Shown here in pieces: positions 4,176 to 5,265 of a DNA stretch of 5,265 bases. Under the pieces are notes generated by a model. That model was not told the DNA's origin, searched no databases, and saw only the letters and a list, made by a program, of their open reading frames with translations. How positions within the stretch are numbered: position 1 is the stretch's first letter; every line of letters begins with the position of its first letter. The position numbers and the translations under genes were made by a program. The stretch is from Propionibacteriaceae bacterium (GTDB lineage: Bacteria; Actinomycetota; Actinomycetes; Propionibacteriales; Propionibacteriaceae), in the NCBI GenBank assembly GCA_003153855.1, contig PMBM01000017.1:5272-10536 (forward strand). Direction: 5' to 3'.

Positions 4176-5012
4176 ATGACCACACTGACCCAGACGCACA
4201 CCCTCGAGTACGTCCTCGACGCTCTCCCCCATCTCCGGCTCACGAACCAGAAGGGCGACATCCGCGTCTACCACGACGCCGAGCCCGGGGTCGTGAACCT
4301 GCGGCTCCATAGCCACCGGCCTGTCTCGTTCGACGACGTCCTGGCCACCTCCGACGGTGCGACGGTCACCGTGAACATCCCCCAGCTGAACGAGTCCGAG
4401 TCAGGCGCGGGCCTGTCCTTCCGGATCGCGGGTCTCTCGTTGTTCGCCGGCTTCCGCGGCGCCACGGTCGACGTGGAGGCCCACGTGCCGCCGGGCGCCG
4501 AGATCTCGCTCGAGACCGGCTACGGCGACATCACCGTCAGCGGGACGAGCGGCGACGCGGCCGCCAAGACCGGCGCCGGAGACGTGAACGTCCCCGAGGC
4601 CGCTCGCGTGACGCTGCACTCCGGGGCAGGGAACGTGAGCGTCGGCCGGATCGGCGGGGGCACCCTGCGTACGGGCGCGGGCGACATCGGCATCGAGCGC
4701 TCCTCCGGCGACACCGAGCTGAACTCGGGATCGGGCGACGTCACGATCCTCGACGCGGTCGGTCGGCTCCGCATCCACACGGGCGCCGGCGACGTGAACG
4801 CCAGCTTCTCCGAAGGCACCATCGAGGTGCGCAGCGGGATGGGCGACATCATCGTCCGCGTACCGACCGGCTTGGCCGTGTGGCAGGACCTGACGACCGG
4901 GATGGGCGACGTACGCAGCCGCATCCCGTCCTACGGCGAACCCGAGCCGGGCGAGCCCTTCCTCAGCGTGACCGCGCGCAGCGGTGCCGGGGATGTGACG
5001 CTGACGAACTGA
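4176..5012 (+). CDS. DUF4097 (putative adhesin-type) beta-solenoid repeat protein
   Basis: The protein has 278 residues. After an N-terminal segment (HLRLTNQKGDIRVYHDA, 19-35) it contains nine copies of [T/S]-G-x-G-[D/N]-[V/I], starting at residues 114, 132, 149, 166, 184, 202, 220, 241 and 269. The first seven are 17-18 residues apart, as expected for the turns of a right-handed beta-helix; the last two intervals are longer (21 and 28). This spacing and motif are characteristic of DUF4097. Some members are exported or membrane-linked and called putative adhesins, but this one shows no signal peptide, no hydrophobic membrane segment and no cell-wall anchor, so it is probably cytoplasmic. It is the second gene of a unit with the RHH protein. 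Its molecular function is unknown. Possible roles are a scaffold, a sensor, or a partner of the RHH protein; nothing in the sequence decides between them. Confidence 0.85.
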   Translation: MTTLTQTHTLEYVLDALPHLRLTNQKGDIRVYHDAEPGVVNLRLHSHRPVSFDDVLATSDGATVTVNIPQLNESESGAGLSFRIAGLSLFAGFRGATVDVEAHVPPGAEISLETGYGDITVSGTSGDAAAKTGAGDVNVPEAARVTLHSGAGNVSVGRIGGGTLRTGAGDIGIERSSGDTELNSGSGDVTILDAVGRLRIHTGAGDVNASFSEGTIEVRSGMGDIIVRVPTGLAVWQDLTTGMGDVRSRIPSYGEPEPGEPFLSVTARSGAGDVTLTN

Positions 5013-5030
5013 CACCTCCGGCGGAACAGG

Positions 5031-5058
5031 TGGGGCCGGTCCTTGCGGACCGGCCCCA
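5031..5058. terminator. Bidirectional terminator between DUF4097 gene and aspS
   Basis: TGGGGCCGGTCC (5031-5042) and GGACCGGCCCCA (5047-5058) form a perfect 12-bp stem around the loop TTGC. It sits in the 56-bp gap between two convergent genes, so it can serve both strands. There is no strong T-tract on either side. Confidence 0.85.
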
Positions 5059-5068
5059 TCGTGCTGCC

Positions 5069-5265
5069 TCAGGCTTGCGGCGCCGGCGCCGGTGCCGCCT
5101 TCGGGACGAAGTCGACGCCTGCCTCCTTGCGCTGCGCGGCGCTGATGGGCGCAGGTGCGCCGGTCAGGGGGTCGTACCCGCCGCCCGACTTCGGGAACGC
5201 GATCACCTCGCGGATCGACTCGTACCCCCCGAGAAGGGCGACGATCCGGTCCCAGCCGAAGGCGA
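5069..5265 (-). CDS. aspS: Aspartyl-tRNA synthetase, C-terminal part (5' end outside window)
   Basis: Read on the reverse strand, an open frame enters at 5265 and ends with TGA at 5071-5069, giving 64 visible residues. They begin [13 protein letters not shown], which is class II synthetase motif 3 as found in AspRS (the Arg of GWDR contacts ATP). It continues [20 protein letters not shown] and [17 protein letters not shown], the highly conserved C-terminal block of bacterial-type AspRS. The last residues are an Ala/Pro/Gln-rich tail ([10 protein letters not shown]), which is variable between species. The enzyme charges tRNA-Asp with aspartate in the cytoplasm. The gene converges on the DUF4097 gene, and a shared hairpin terminator separates them. 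As a core housekeeping gene it suggests the window is chromosomal. Confidence 0.93.
   Translation of the reverse strand, partial: AFGWDRIVALLGGYESIREVIAFPKSGGGYDPLTGAPAPISAAQRKEAGVDFVPKAAPAPAPQA

Overview
The window is high-GC DNA with strong G/C bias at third codon positions. It carries a partial PIG-L/LmbE-type deacetylase, a short oleate hydratase of the actinobacterial type, a ribbon-helix-helix/DUF4097 pair, and two genes that look leaderless. Together these point to an actinomycete chromosome (Actinomycetota). Nocardioides/Aeromicrobium-like relatives are a guess; the genus cannot be fixed from the sequence alone.

Layout, left to right. (a) 1-282, plus strand: the 3' end of a PIG-L/LmbE-family deacetylase gene. 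(b) 283-356: a compact regulatory region with two TGAGTGC(A/G)CTCA operators whose centres are 32 bp apart, flanking a -10 element. (c) 357-2730: a two-gene unit, a TetR-family regulator that probably starts as a leaderless GTG inside the second operator, followed after 49 bp by an oleate hydratase (ohyA). (d) 2731-2889: an intergenic region with AT-rich TATCGATA/CGATATATCG palindromes, then nested inverted repeats, the outer one covering the Shine-Dalgarno of the next gene. (e) 2890-3597: a PadR-family regulator with a His-rich start and a long Gly/Pro/Phe/Met-rich N-terminal tail, followed by a strong hairpin. (f) 3646-3699: three TGACGTCA-type palindromes at an exact 22-bp period over a well-formed promoter whose predicted transcription start is the A of the next ATG. 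(g) 3698-5012: a two-gene unit, a protein with a C-terminal ribbon-helix-helix domain followed 13 bp later by a cytoplasmic DUF4097 repeat protein. (h) 5031-5058: a 12-bp hairpin terminator between convergent genes. (i) 5069-5265, minus strand: the 3' end of aspS (aspartyl-tRNA synthetase). I read this last gene directly from the reverse strand.

Working model. The TetR protein probably represses itself and ohyA and is relieved by a lipid or fatty-acid signal; the hydratase adds water to unsaturated fatty acids. The RHH/DUF4097 pair looks like a self-regulated module: the RHH protein would bind the three phased palindromes, and the DUF4097 protein is a soluble solenoid built from nine [T/S]GxG[D/N][V/I] turns, with no signal peptide or membrane segment. 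Its biochemical role is unknown, and it is the part of the window closest to an undescribed system. The PadR gene lies just upstream with its own promoter region and terminator, so a link to the pair is only suggested by position.
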